Below, in pieces: positions 1 to 11,200 of a stretch of 64,000 nucleotides of DNA. The notes under the pieces were generated by a model, which was given only the letters and a program-made list of their open reading frames with translations, did not search any database and had not been told where the DNA came from. The stretch is taken from assembly GCF_029227915.1 (NCBI RefSeq), contig NC_079875.1, positions 17,725,001 through 17,789,000 of the forward strand, read 5' to 3'. Numbering within the stretch: the stretch's first letter is position 1; the number at the start of each line of letters is the position of its first letter. The DNA comes from Hydractinia symbiolongicarpus. Lineage: Eukaryota > Cnidaria > Hydrozoa > Anthoathecata > Hydractiniidae. The position numbers were made by a program, and so were the translations under genes.

Positions 1-1158
1 AAAAGTCGAAGTCTTCTAACAAATCCCTCACCCTCAATTGCAGCATTTGTCAAAAAAGCACCTTATAAGTAGTATATGCAGGTTGTGTTTTCGTTATAAC
101 TAAGTTCATCAAGTTAAAGCAAAATTGCTATCACTTTTCCACCAGTCATCTTTCCCTGTCTAATTTTCCTGGTGTGTCCACATGGGAACACACTAAGGAA
201 ATTAGACAGACCTCTTCTACAAGCAATACAAGAATTAATTATATTTGTCCTGTTAAATGAGGCCATTGATTATGTGCCACCATTGAGCACTCATGCAAAA
301 AAATCTAAAATTTAATAAGCACCCAGGGCGTTTGAATTATTAAGGTATATTGTACCCTAATTGCTGTTATCTGTGACTGTTAAATACGGTCTTATAAGAG
401 CCAGTAAAATGTGATGGTCACATTTTACTGTTCTATTTCTGAAACATTTTCCAGCCTGACTTGTTCTTACTTTGTTTTTCTGTAAGAAAACACATATTAG
501 TTGTAAGCTTTTCAGGATTTTTTTATGGAACTCATTTTTGTGGATTTGGTCCACTTTCTGTCCTCGCAAAATCCATGTGACCATGCATCATGTGGTCAAA
601 CTCCCAAAAACATTGCAGATAGGATTCGATGGGACTTAACACTCCACAAGGAGTCAGGGGAACCTGTTGTGTATCTGAAGTTAATGTGATAGTAGTATAA
701 CTTTTGTTTGTCATCGTGCAGTTTATGTATATCTTGAGGGAAGCCAGTTATTCTTGCATTAAGTGCCAGTAGGCCTCCACTCTACAAGGAAGTAATTTAT
801 CCTCATATATGTCCTCACTTCGCCTTTGTTTATTATGTTATTTTGGAACATGGACAAAAAAGGGCAATAACGGAAGTTCGGCTTTTTATGTAACTTTTTT
901 CCTTCGAATTACATTTCCCTAAAGCCATTAACCACTGCAACAATTTTACAGATAATTTTCATGGACCACTCTGCCTTAGCACTTTGCTCTAGCACTTTGC
1001 TCTATTGTCTGTTGTGTAATACATCGTCTGTGACGGAGGGTGTAGAGCAAAAGCTGATGAACATGAAAAGCTAAGTGATGTGTAAATATTTTGTTTAGTC
1101 AGCGATGTTTACTCAATTCTTTGCCTAACTGCTTTTTAATGAATGGATACTTTTTTAG
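1..1158. other. Non-coding stretch upstream of the first visible ENSA exon
   Basis: No exon with splice signals or protein similarity was recognised here on either strand. It is most likely intron of the endosulfine gene to its right, because the exon starting at 1159 begins with a splice acceptor (TTTTTTAG) and lacks the N-terminus of the family. The first coding exon therefore probably lies to the left of the window. Confidence 0.5.
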
Positions 1159-1612
1159 ATATCAGAAGCAGACCGTTTTAAGCAGAAGTTTCCTGGACAT
1201 GGTGTGCCCAAGCAATCAGATTTCTTGAGGAAACGATTACAAGGAAAAGGAGGGGTAAGTTGTGAAGTAGAATTGTGGTTAAAATCAGATTTGTTTGTTT
1301 TCTTGATTTTCTCCGTTGATATACAAACAGTTAACAAAAGGATTCTGTTTTTGTTTTATTTATTTTTAGGCAAAATATTTCGATTCAGGTGATTACAATG
1401 TAGCAAAAAGCACCAAAAAGAAAGACGCAACTATCGTGATTGGCAAGGCGATTCCCACGCCCGATAATCTGCCGCAGCGAAAGCCATCTTGTAGTAAACA
1501 AAGTAGTTTGCTAGAAGGCGATACGCCGCACCCTCACCCGAGCGACGAGAAGGAAACGCCGACCGTAGATTCCGACGAGCAAAAATCGAATCAAGTCGTA
1601 ATGGACGAATGA
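1159..1612 (+). CDS. ENSA: Alpha-endosulfine / ARPP19 family protein, 3' part (two coding exons)
   Basis: This is the C-terminal part of an endosulfine, a small inhibitor of PP2A-B55. In other eukaryotes it is switched on by Greatwall/MASTL kinase at mitotic entry. Exon 1159-1254 (acceptor TTTTTTAG, donor GGG|GTAAGT) encodes a segment with SDFLRKRLQ. Exon 1370-1612 (acceptor TTTTTAG) begins [13 protein letters not shown] and continues with [17 protein letters not shown] is the diagnostic Greatwall phosphosite and PP2A-binding motif, and IPTP(Q/D)xLPQRK is also conserved in vertebrate ENSA. The join is in phase 0, giving 112 residues before TGA at 1610-1612. The N-terminal exon is missing from the window. 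The tail after the PQRK motif is acidic and longer than in human ENSA. ENSA and ARPP19 cannot be separated here; invertebrates usually have one co-orthologue. Confidence 0.93.
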
Positions 1613-1694
1613 CGAGGAGAAAGTCTGAAAGATGCATGTTTCGTATTGGGCTGACAAATTCTTTCATTTACTTCTCAACGTGAAAAAGGGGTTG

Positions 1695-1700
1695 AATAAA
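1695..1700 (+). promoter_or_regulatory. Candidate polyadenylation signal of ENSA
   Basis: An AATAAA hexamer lies about 85 bases after the ENSA stop codon and is followed by a T-rich tract, as expected for a poly(A) signal. Position only; no transcript evidence. Confidence 0.5.
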
Positions 1701-2519
1701 GACGTTTTTCTGTTTTTGTTCTATTTTTAGTGGCGTTTAAAAAGTTTCTCTTTTTACGGTGTCTTTTTCCTTTCTCTTTACGACAAGTGAGCATGCATTA
1801 GCTTGTATATAGTGTATATATTCATTTTGTCCACGTCCTACCCGTGTTAATTCTGTACGTTAAAACAAATTTCTACATCGAAAAGTACCTACTGTCTCTT
1901 TTTTTATGTGAGTTCATACATGAAGGTACAGTGTGTAATTTAGAAAATGTTAAAAATTGACTTGATCTTGTCACGATGATGTCCTTGATGGCCTTACATG
2001 CTTCCCATTTTGTGATTTAGAACTTTCATCGAAACATCTTTCTTACAATAAGGGTATTCAAGGCCTTTCGTTACATGCTTTCGAAAGTTCTTATGTTTTG
2101 AATTTGAGTTAATTGTTCACTACACGCAGTGAATTGAGTAAATTTGTACTTCACACAAAATCCGATAAGTAATAAGCGAATTATCCATCCACCAACTTGA
2201 CAGGTTGCTGGGTTCATAGGAACGAAGTTGCATAGGGTATAGTAATAGGAGCTTAACTAATGCTCTTTTATTACCAACAATGGTCGAATTGTGCATATAT
2301 TTTTGTCTCAAATTGTAGCCAGCAAGGCGACTTTACGGATATATTAGCCATGTCTGCAGTGATAACTAAGGACACAATTTCTTTTATTCCGATTGTTAAT
2401 TATAATAACGAAGCAACTTTATTAAAACCCTAGTTTTTATTTTAAGTTTAAAGAAACCATGATGGTACGACCTTTTTTGGTATAACTTTAATATAACTGT
2501 TTAAGTCACACTCTCACAA

Positions 2520-2651
2520 TCTATATTATAATGCCCGTATACGTCTGCCTGTCACGCAAAATGGTAGCTTAGCTGCGCAATAGCGAAAAGCACGCAATGC
2601 GGTATAAAAAGGACGGGCGAACCCGTGGATTTTCCACGGGCTAACGACTAG
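2520..2651 (+). mobile_element. Short non-autonomous Helitron
   Basis: A 132 bp element with Helitron hallmarks. It starts with TC, ends with CTAG, and is flanked by A on the left and T on the right. A perfect 8 bp hairpin (CCCGTGGA / TCCACGGG, 2622-2640) lies just before the 3' end. Related copies occur at 46952-47179, 49190-49317 and 49318-49440, with degraded 3' ends in each KLHL repeat unit. It has no coding capacity, so it must be mobilised by an autonomous element elsewhere. Confidence 0.8.
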
Positions 2652-2819
2652 TATCTAACAAATGACACTGTAAATACGTACAAATGCGATTCAATTGCTT
2701 TACTTTTTAATAATTTACAAAATATATTTCTTGTATACATGAATAATTAAAAATTGAGAAAAAATAAAGTGTAGAAAAATAACATCGTAAGGTTATAAAA
2801 TTACAAAATACATTTTTAG

Positions 2820-3015
2820 CGCATTAACAACTGTATTTCCTCAAATAAGCGCCATAAACGCGACTAACATTTAATTTTCTTTTCCAGAAATAATTACTGG
2901 AATCACTTATATCCTTGTTTACTCTTTCAATGAAATTTTTTAAATAATCCTGCCCTGAAATAAGCTTCGCCCTCTAACAAGCGCCGTACCTGAAAGCATT
3001 AAAGTTAAATAAACG
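2820..3015. repeat. Interspersed repeat rich in AAATAAGCGCC motifs
   Basis: Recurring AAATAA(G)CGCC-like words (for example near 2842, 2960, 2980 and 3010) match in style the opposite-strand block at 52320-52625, where GGCG/GGGCGTTTATTA words repeat. This looks like two diverged copies of one low-complexity interspersed repeat family. Boundaries are approximate and no terminal repeats were found. Confidence 0.35.
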
Positions 3016-3795
3016 CCGTCACGCTTATCTAAGTAAAATACGACATTCAACACAAATTGACAAACATTATATTGTCTTCCCCAGTTTCCAGTTAAATAAA
3101 ACGGCTTAAGAATAATCGTAAAATAGGGGATTAATTTTTTTTAAAGGGCGATAAAAATTTTTTTCGACGAATTATATATTGAAATACTGACTTATAAACA
3201 GTGCAGAATTGTCTAGAAATCCCAAAATGATAAATAATTTATCTATAACTTTAAACAGCTTAAAAATGAATATTTGGACCACCTTTAAAACTTCTATGGA
3301 CCTACAAAATGTAAAAAAATAAAATTTAATGAAAATAACATCTCAAATTAATACTGCGCTAATGATCAAGCCATCCTAATTTCGATAAAACTTTCCGAAA
3401 TTCTTCATCTCTTCGTCTTCTCGATAATTCTGAATCCTACGATATATAAAAGCAGAAGACTTAACCGTTAAACGCTTTAATTTTGTGACTATAGAGAGCA
3501 ACTGGTTTAATCCAGAACCTGTTTTTTTAAAAACAAAAATCCATGAAATTGTACCGATAGCACTGCTAAAAATATCCGGACAGGTAAATTTTATTATGCA
3601 TGAATTCGTGGAGCATAATTCCGCTTAAGAAATGTACAGTGTACAGTCAAACTGGTAATTACGGATACCCATGGAGAAAATCCGAAAGACTCTAATCGAT
3701 TGAGGGATTAAGAACGGCCAGTTATGTAGTAATTTTAAAGTTAGTAATTTTCGGACAATTTAGAACGTTTGGGGTATAGAAAAGTACAAAAGCCG

Positions 3796-5027
3796 TTCTA
3801 TTTTTAGAAGATTTTGACAAACTTTATACCATTAAAGAGTTAAACTAATGATCTTTTCTGGCAAACATACTGACATGCGAAAAAGCTACTACATGGAAAG
3901 AACAAAATTTTACATTTTAGGAAAAATCAATTTTTTGGTCAAGTATTTAGGTTATTAAGGGTTAAGTCCACTTCGATCGCAATACACGACACAACCCTAA
4001 GCGGCACAATGTCTACTGTGGACGCAGAAATGCGCGCACAAACTCAAAATGGCAGCTTTTCAGGCTAACTTATTGGTCGAAATCATGAAATTACGTTATT
4101 ACTTTCTATTTTTAGAAGATTTTGACAAACTTTATACCAGTAAAGAGTTAAACTAATGATCTTTTCTGGCAAACATACTGACATGCGAAAAAGCTACTAC
4201 ATGGAAAGAACAAAATTTTACATTTTAGGAAAAATCAATTTTTTGGTCAAGTATTTAGGTTATTAAGGGTTAAGTCCACTTCGATCGCAATACACGACAC
4301 AACCCTAAGCGGCACAATGTCCACTGTGGACGCAGAAATGCGCGCACAAACTCAAAATGGCAGCTTTTCAGGCTAACTTATTGGTCGAAATCATGAAATT
4401 ACGTTATTACTTTCTATTTTTAGAAGATTTTGACAAACTTTATACCAGTAAAGAGTTAAACTAATGATCTTTTCTGGCAAACATACTGACATGCGAAAAA
4501 GCTACTACATGGAAAGAACAAAATTTTACATTTTAGGAAAAATCAATTTTTTGGTCAAGTATTTAGGTTATTAAGGGTTAAGTCCACTTCGATCGCAATA
4601 CACGACACAACCCTAAGCGGCACAATGTCCACTGTGGACGCAGAAATGCGCGCACAAACTCAAAATGGCAGCTTTTCAGGCTAACTTATTGGTCGAAATC
4701 ATGAAATTACGTTATTACTTTCTATTTTTAGAAGATTTTGACAAACTTTATACCAGTAAAGAGTTAAACTAATGATCTTTTCTGGCAAACATACTGACAT
4801 GCGAAAAAGCTACTACATGGAAAGAACAAAATTTTACATTTTAGGAAAAATCAATTTTTTGGTCAAGTATTTAGGTTATTAAGGGTTAAGTCCACTTCGA
4901 TCGCAATACACGACACAACCCTTAGCGGCACAATGTCCACTGTGGACGCAGAAATGCGCGCACAAACTCAAAATGGCAGCTTTTCAGGCTAACTTATTGG
5001 TCGAAATCATGAAATTACGTTATTACT
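3796..5027. repeat. Four-copy tandem array, 308 bp unit
   Basis: Four head-to-tail copies start at 3796, 4104, 4412 and 4720, exactly 308 bp apart. They differ at only a few bases (for example CCATTAAAG versus CCAGTAAAG in copy 1, and CCCTTAGC in copy 4). Each unit contains the palindrome GTCCACTGTGGAC (GTCTACTGTGGAC in copy 1). No open reading frame runs through it. The near-identity means recent amplification or ongoing homogenisation. It lies just beyond the 3' end of WDR41. Confidence 0.95.
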
Positions 5028-5230
5028 TTCAGCGTTCATAAAAAATGATTTTGCTTTTTTAAACGAACAGGCGGACAAAAGCGCTTCTATATATTGCGCA
5101 ATATTGAGCACTTTGACGCGTGCGTCTTGAACCGACGTGCTAAAATATCGAAGTGGACTTTAGCCTTTAAGCAGGCGTCAGAAGGCGCGTCCACCCTGTT
5201 GTGTGTTTTCTGTTGTTACATGAATGTCTA

Positions 5231-8200
5231 CTATGTATAAAGGATTGATTGTAACGTGTGTCCAACTGTCCTTTTAATCAAGCTAACATTACTAATGAAT
5301 CGACTTCTTAATAGCGAAATAAATAATTCATGTTTAGTCAGACCGAAGGAAACGTCAAACCTGTGGAGAATTATATAGTGTCTTACTTTCCACAGTATAA
5401 CCATGCCATCGTTCCCACACGAAATAAAACCTTCCTTTCCACACTTAATCACAGACTAAACAAAAAAAAATAAATATATATAAAAAACATCATCAAAGAA
5501 ACAATATTACGTGAAATGTATGAGCGGAGTATAAAAATGTTTTAAAAAAAACAATGCATGCTTTATTTATAAGCAACACGAGGCTTAAATCCGAAAAAAC
5601 CGAAACATTTAGTAAGCAACATGAGGCTTAAATCCGAAAAAATCGAAACATTTGGCAAGTAACATGAGGCTTAAATTCGGAAACCTCGAATCATCTGGTA
5701 AGCAACACGTCATCTCAAAGTAGTCAAAAAATAAACAAAAACAGGGATTATTAAAACAACTGATTTCCGAGACAAATCATGTTCGAAAAATTAGGCACCT
5801 TTATTACTTGAATTTCGGGCACATCTAATTTTCGCGCAGGGGCAAAGCGCGAAAAAATGGTTTATTTAAAATTATATGCGCGCGAAACAATTTTTCGTTC
5901 CATATTTGTTCCATATTTGTATCATGCTTCTTTCAATTATCAATTACAATTATAGTTCGTCCGTCATTTGTCCGACTTTATTTGTCAATCCCTACCGTCA
6001 AGGTGGAGGGACTCGTTTTCTCAACGTCGTCTCCTTGTTCATTACTCTTGTTTTCTAACTCGTTGGCAATGCCAGATCCATTAAAAACAATAAAATGCGC
6101 GAAATTTAGACATGCGCGAAATTTAAACATGCGCGAAATTTAGACATGCGCGAAATTTGAGTGATTTAAAGTAAGTTTAATGCGGAAAAACTCTCAAAAC
6201 TTTCATGCTGGATGTTGTATATAAATAACATGATATAAAAACTACAAACTATAAAAATTTATCAATTACCTGGACAGAGCTGGAGTGGGCCAAACACATT
6301 CCAACCAGCTCGAGTTTGATTGGAAACACACGACAATCTTGAATTCTACAATCGAAAAAAAATGTAGCAGTACTGAATCAGTGAAGATAAATGCAACGAC
6401 ACTAAGGCACGAGTTTCTTTTAAGGTCATCAATTATAATTGACGTACCCACCTTCTTCCAACTAACTTTGACATTGGCGTTACCGCCTGTTGCGCCTTCG
6501 CAAGCTCTTCTAAACATAAGAAAAAAGAAAAAGAGATGTCTTGAAAAGTTACCGCATCGTCCATATTAGTTCATGCCTAACTAATCTGTACACATTTCAA
6601 TAGATTGACAAAAATATTTGTGAAACACGACCAATACTACTTATGTAATAGAACTTTGCACAAAGAAATATTCGAAAAATCGATAACCAACAAATGACAA
6701 ACAAATTGTTGAAACAATAATTTTGCTGACATAGCACGAAAGAAACTAATTCAAAAATACCTGGAGTCTTAGGGAGAGGTGACGCCCACAATCGGATAGT
6801 ACCATCCAGGGATGAAGTAGCCAGATATGTTCTAAAACGTTTGCAGTGACGTAGTTTCAGAATATAAACCACCGCTGAAGGTCCACCGGGCTAGAGTTCT
6901 GTGATTTTTTATTTAAAACAAACTCAAGATTTCTAGATGTTTTTAGCGTAGGGTGTGACAAGTCACCTGCACGCTTTTCCCAGATAATAAAATTTAATAA
7001 ATTTTGGAATAAAGGGAATGAAGGATAGTAAAAAATTTGAGATAATTTTAGGTGAATTTTAGAAAAATTATTATTTTATAGAATTCATGAGAAGTAGCTA
7101 ACCGCTATTGTCACTTGGTTACAAAAAATAAAAATCTATTAAAATCCTTCACAATCGCAATACTGGACTGACGCACACTTTTTAAAATGATGAGTAAAAG
7201 CGCACATACCCATTGTCAAGTAAAACCATGGATGTCACTTGTGAATGATGCGCGTTCAAAATTTTCGCAACACATTTATCTATAAAAAATTACCAACCTG
7301 TTATTATTTAACCATTGCTAAGTTTTACTTACAGTTGTCGCGTCTCTGATCGTTCTTGATAGCACACAAAAACATTTTTTTAAACGGCATATGTACAGTG
7401 CTGATAAAATGAATTTTTTAACATATACCTAACATGGGGTCGTACACAGCAAAGCCGGTACCTATCGCAGCAAAGATATATCTCTAAAGTAAAATAAAGA
7501 AAAGCAACATCAATTTTTTGAGAGTTCAAAGAAAGTAATAATCGATTAGGGGCGGTTTTTAATTAACGCCTGGGGCGTTGTTGGTTATTTAAGATACCTG
7601 GTCTGCAATCATAATATGTTGAACAGCATAAGGGTAGGTATGGTCCAGTGTATTCATAAAAGTTTCATAGTGATTGAACTTTCTAGTGGGCTCGAGGCGA
7701 TGTGTAGTCCAAACAATAATAGCGCCATCCATTGATGCTGAAGCGAACATGGCGTCTAAAAAAATGAAAAGTAAATACAGAAAAGCGCTTACTCAGATAG
7801 CTACTGAAGTTGACGAGTTGTCATTGCAAATGATTGAAATCTGTTTTCCAAATTTGTGTCTTAGCCGACGCCATAATGAAGTAATTTCTTTGTCATACTA
7901 CTCCCCTTATTTTGTTTGCCAAAACAGAATACGAAGCTCAGTCGAAGTAAAATTGAATAGTTTGAAGGCGGCATATACTACAACGCTACATAAGTCTAAA
8001 ACAACATGTGTTCAAAGTGTTTACGAGAAGTAGTACCAAATACTGCAGGAATAAGTATGAACACAGGTTTACTGCGATATATGTACCCACCTGATATAAG
8101 AACCAACGAGGTTATCGATTCACGATGACGTGGTAGCCTTTTGAATTCTTTAATCACATATTCTTCATGTGAACTTCCATCACTCTCATTCTTAATATCA

Positions 8201-11200
8201 TACACAACTGGAGAGAAACATATATCATAAAAATGGTTAACCGATACACATAAAAACAGCTGAAAATAGTAGAATACAGAGTTCAAAGTAAAAGTAGTAC
8301 ATGGCTTAAGAAGACCCGTAAAATTCCTATGTATTTTTAAACTAGCCGTGGTTAGACGCACCTTGAAAACAAAAAGGAACAGATAAAAACATTAACAACG
8401 CGGGATACGCGGGATATTTTTTACCTTCAAAACAAATTTGTAATAAAATTAATAGTTTTTCTTTTTAAGAAATAGAAAAAAAAAATAGGTAGGAGAAAAT
8501 ATACAAAAATAATTCATTTAGTAACTGTTATTTTTAACGAGCATTTCTAAACTACAATCCTGGAAATAATAAAATGTCGGAATTTCGAAGATCGCAACCA
8601 CACAAGAACGCCGCTCCTGTCTAAGTAACACGAACTCTGAACATGTCAAACTTCTCAAATTTTTACAGCAGACCTAAGATCTTATGTTATTTGGTTAGAT
8701 GCAAAATCTTAAAGTGTGCTAATTTGTGCTGACGTCAGACCTTTCCGAGTTATGGAGCGAGTTGTTTTATAACGCGGACATTGCAGAAAGTGCAGCAAGC
8801 GCATTTTTGACGTTGATTACTCGGCCTACACCCCTGCCAAAGTAGGTCTGCCCAAGCGATGCTGTTTGAAGCATTTCAGGAAATCACGGACAATTTCCCA
8901 AATATTATTTCCAGGGTTTTAGCCTAATTTTTAAGTTAGTTCTCCTTTGCTCAGCAAAATCTTCATACGAATCACATTTGTCATTTTTCATATAGGGAAC
9001 AAGGACACTTTTTAAAAAAATTCGTGGATATTTAAATGGTGGGAACCCTGAAATGTCTCCCTAGTATAAAAAGGTAAGTCTTACTGAGGTGTGGCTGATC
9101 TGTAGCTGTAACTATCCGATCCGTTTTTGCGTTGATGAAGGTGTGGACATCTAAAAGAAAAAGCAGGAAAGCTTAAATGCATGCGTACGTTTTTTTACCA
9201 AGTAGCCTAAAATATACTAATACGTCTAGCCTTGGTGTAAATGCCAATAGAAATATCTCGCCCTTAATAAGCAAAAAAAAATCATTTAGACATTAAAATT
9301 TAGAAAAAAACTACAACTGATTCATTAACAACACTAATTGAAATAACCGCTTACTTAAATCATTAAATGTTGTAAAATTTAATACATAAATGGAATGACC
9401 CAAATATCACTTTTTAGGAGCTATTTCACCTTAATATTCTTTTTGTTATCCAATTACTCTTAAAAAAATTCAACTGAAATAGAAAGATTCTTTGTCACAA
9501 CGTAGAGAACAAATTTCACCGCAAATTTTACCGCAAATTAGTTGTAAGCAACATACAGTCAAGACTATTGCGTTGAAACTTCGACAACAATTGAAATGAA
9601 TGACTCCATAAACAAATATCCTGACCAGCTGTTAGAATGAGCATTGGTTCGAACAACACCACACTAAAACGCTAAACAGATAAAATTACAAAAAAAAAGT
9701 AAGTTGCACTTTACAGCCCCGCCCCCCACGCCCCCTTGGCCTTTTGCTAAAACTGGTCTAAATTTCGGTTATAATAATAACTGTACTTCAAATGTGAGCT
9801 TATCAATCCCAATATACACATTTGTACTAAAAACTCTTGGCATACTAGTATTAAATTCTTTTTGCTTACGGGGGTGGTTCGCATGATAAACAATTTTAGC
9901 AAAACCATGAAGAGTATCATGCGACTCTGTAACCTTTTAAAGTCTTTTTTTCACAGCAATAAGAAAAAAAATTCAGACTACAGATTGTAGCAAAACTCGT
10001 CACAAGAGTGTATCAAAGAAAAAAAATTTTCAGCGCTTTTTTTTTCGAATCAACCAGGTTAGTACTAAATTTAGCAGTCCCTATATTACCTTAACAGTAC
10101 TTTGATGTTCTTTAATCACTTTTCTACACTGACCATTCGTCAACTCCCACACCTCAAATATAAACATTCAAAAGCAAATTAAAATCAAGAAAAGACATTG
10201 CAGCCAGTGGGTAGCATTGAAAAATGTATAGAATGATCAAAATTTGTTGCTTGGTACTATAAGGTGTCAAATACGTCAGCAGGACTAAACGTCCTGACCT
10301 CCCTGCATAACCTATCCTACTACCTTATTTATACCACCAGAATATGAAATAATAAATCATTTCACCAATACCTCAAAGGAAAAAGGAGAATAATGCATTA
10401 GCTTAAATTAATAACAGGGATATAAAAACTTTTGTGAGTGGGACAACTTACTATATCATATTTTCGCGTATGTAATTAATTTCCCTGTTATTAAAAACCT
10501 TTAAAATTCTGAAACGCGAAATATTTTGCAAAAAACAACTCTCAAAAGTTTATGATGACAAGAGAAACGAAGAATAATGTGGTGAAAATCATAACAAAAC
10601 ATGGAAAAAATATTACACAATCAGATTGACTTACTCGAATTGTTTGATCAGAGGAGGCAGTCACAATAACATCACAAAAACTTTTCTGCTCGTCCAAATA
10701 ATTCTCGATGAGGATTGCAGAACTTATCGCACGTGTGTGACCAACCAACTCACATAGTATGTCACCAGTCTTAAGAAATTAAATAATTATCGACTGATGG
10801 CCTTGTGGTAGAGCGTTCCCCACCAGTGCGAAGGGTCTTGGGTTCAAACCCCGACCTAGTCATGCTAGAGACTACAAAAGTGTGAATCGATCCTATCTGC
10901 TTTACGTTCAGCATGAGAATAGGATTGACATCTAAGGTGGTTGTCTAGTTGAGCGGTTGTTGTGCTTCAAATGGGAGCTTTTAATGCACTAGGACCCCCT
11001 TCACACGACCTTATAGAAACTGAAGAGGCTATCCTGGGTAAATAACAGTAGTAATAATAACTTCCAAACGACAATGACAATGAAGTTTTATCCACAACCT
11101 TTATCGCCCACTACCAGTTTGGTTATATACAGTCTTTTCAATTCACTTGGAATTGTACACACAAGTTTTGGCGCTATCCTTACAATTTCCACTCATGTTG

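Noticed and set aside
7674-8033. A 119-residue plus-strand frame
   Set aside because: Antisense of WDR41 exons 8091-8207 and 7598-7755 and their intron; no domain and atypical composition.
10800-10870. A functional tRNA gene
   Set aside because: A and B boxes are present but no acceptor stem pairing was found; the body and tail identify a SINE.
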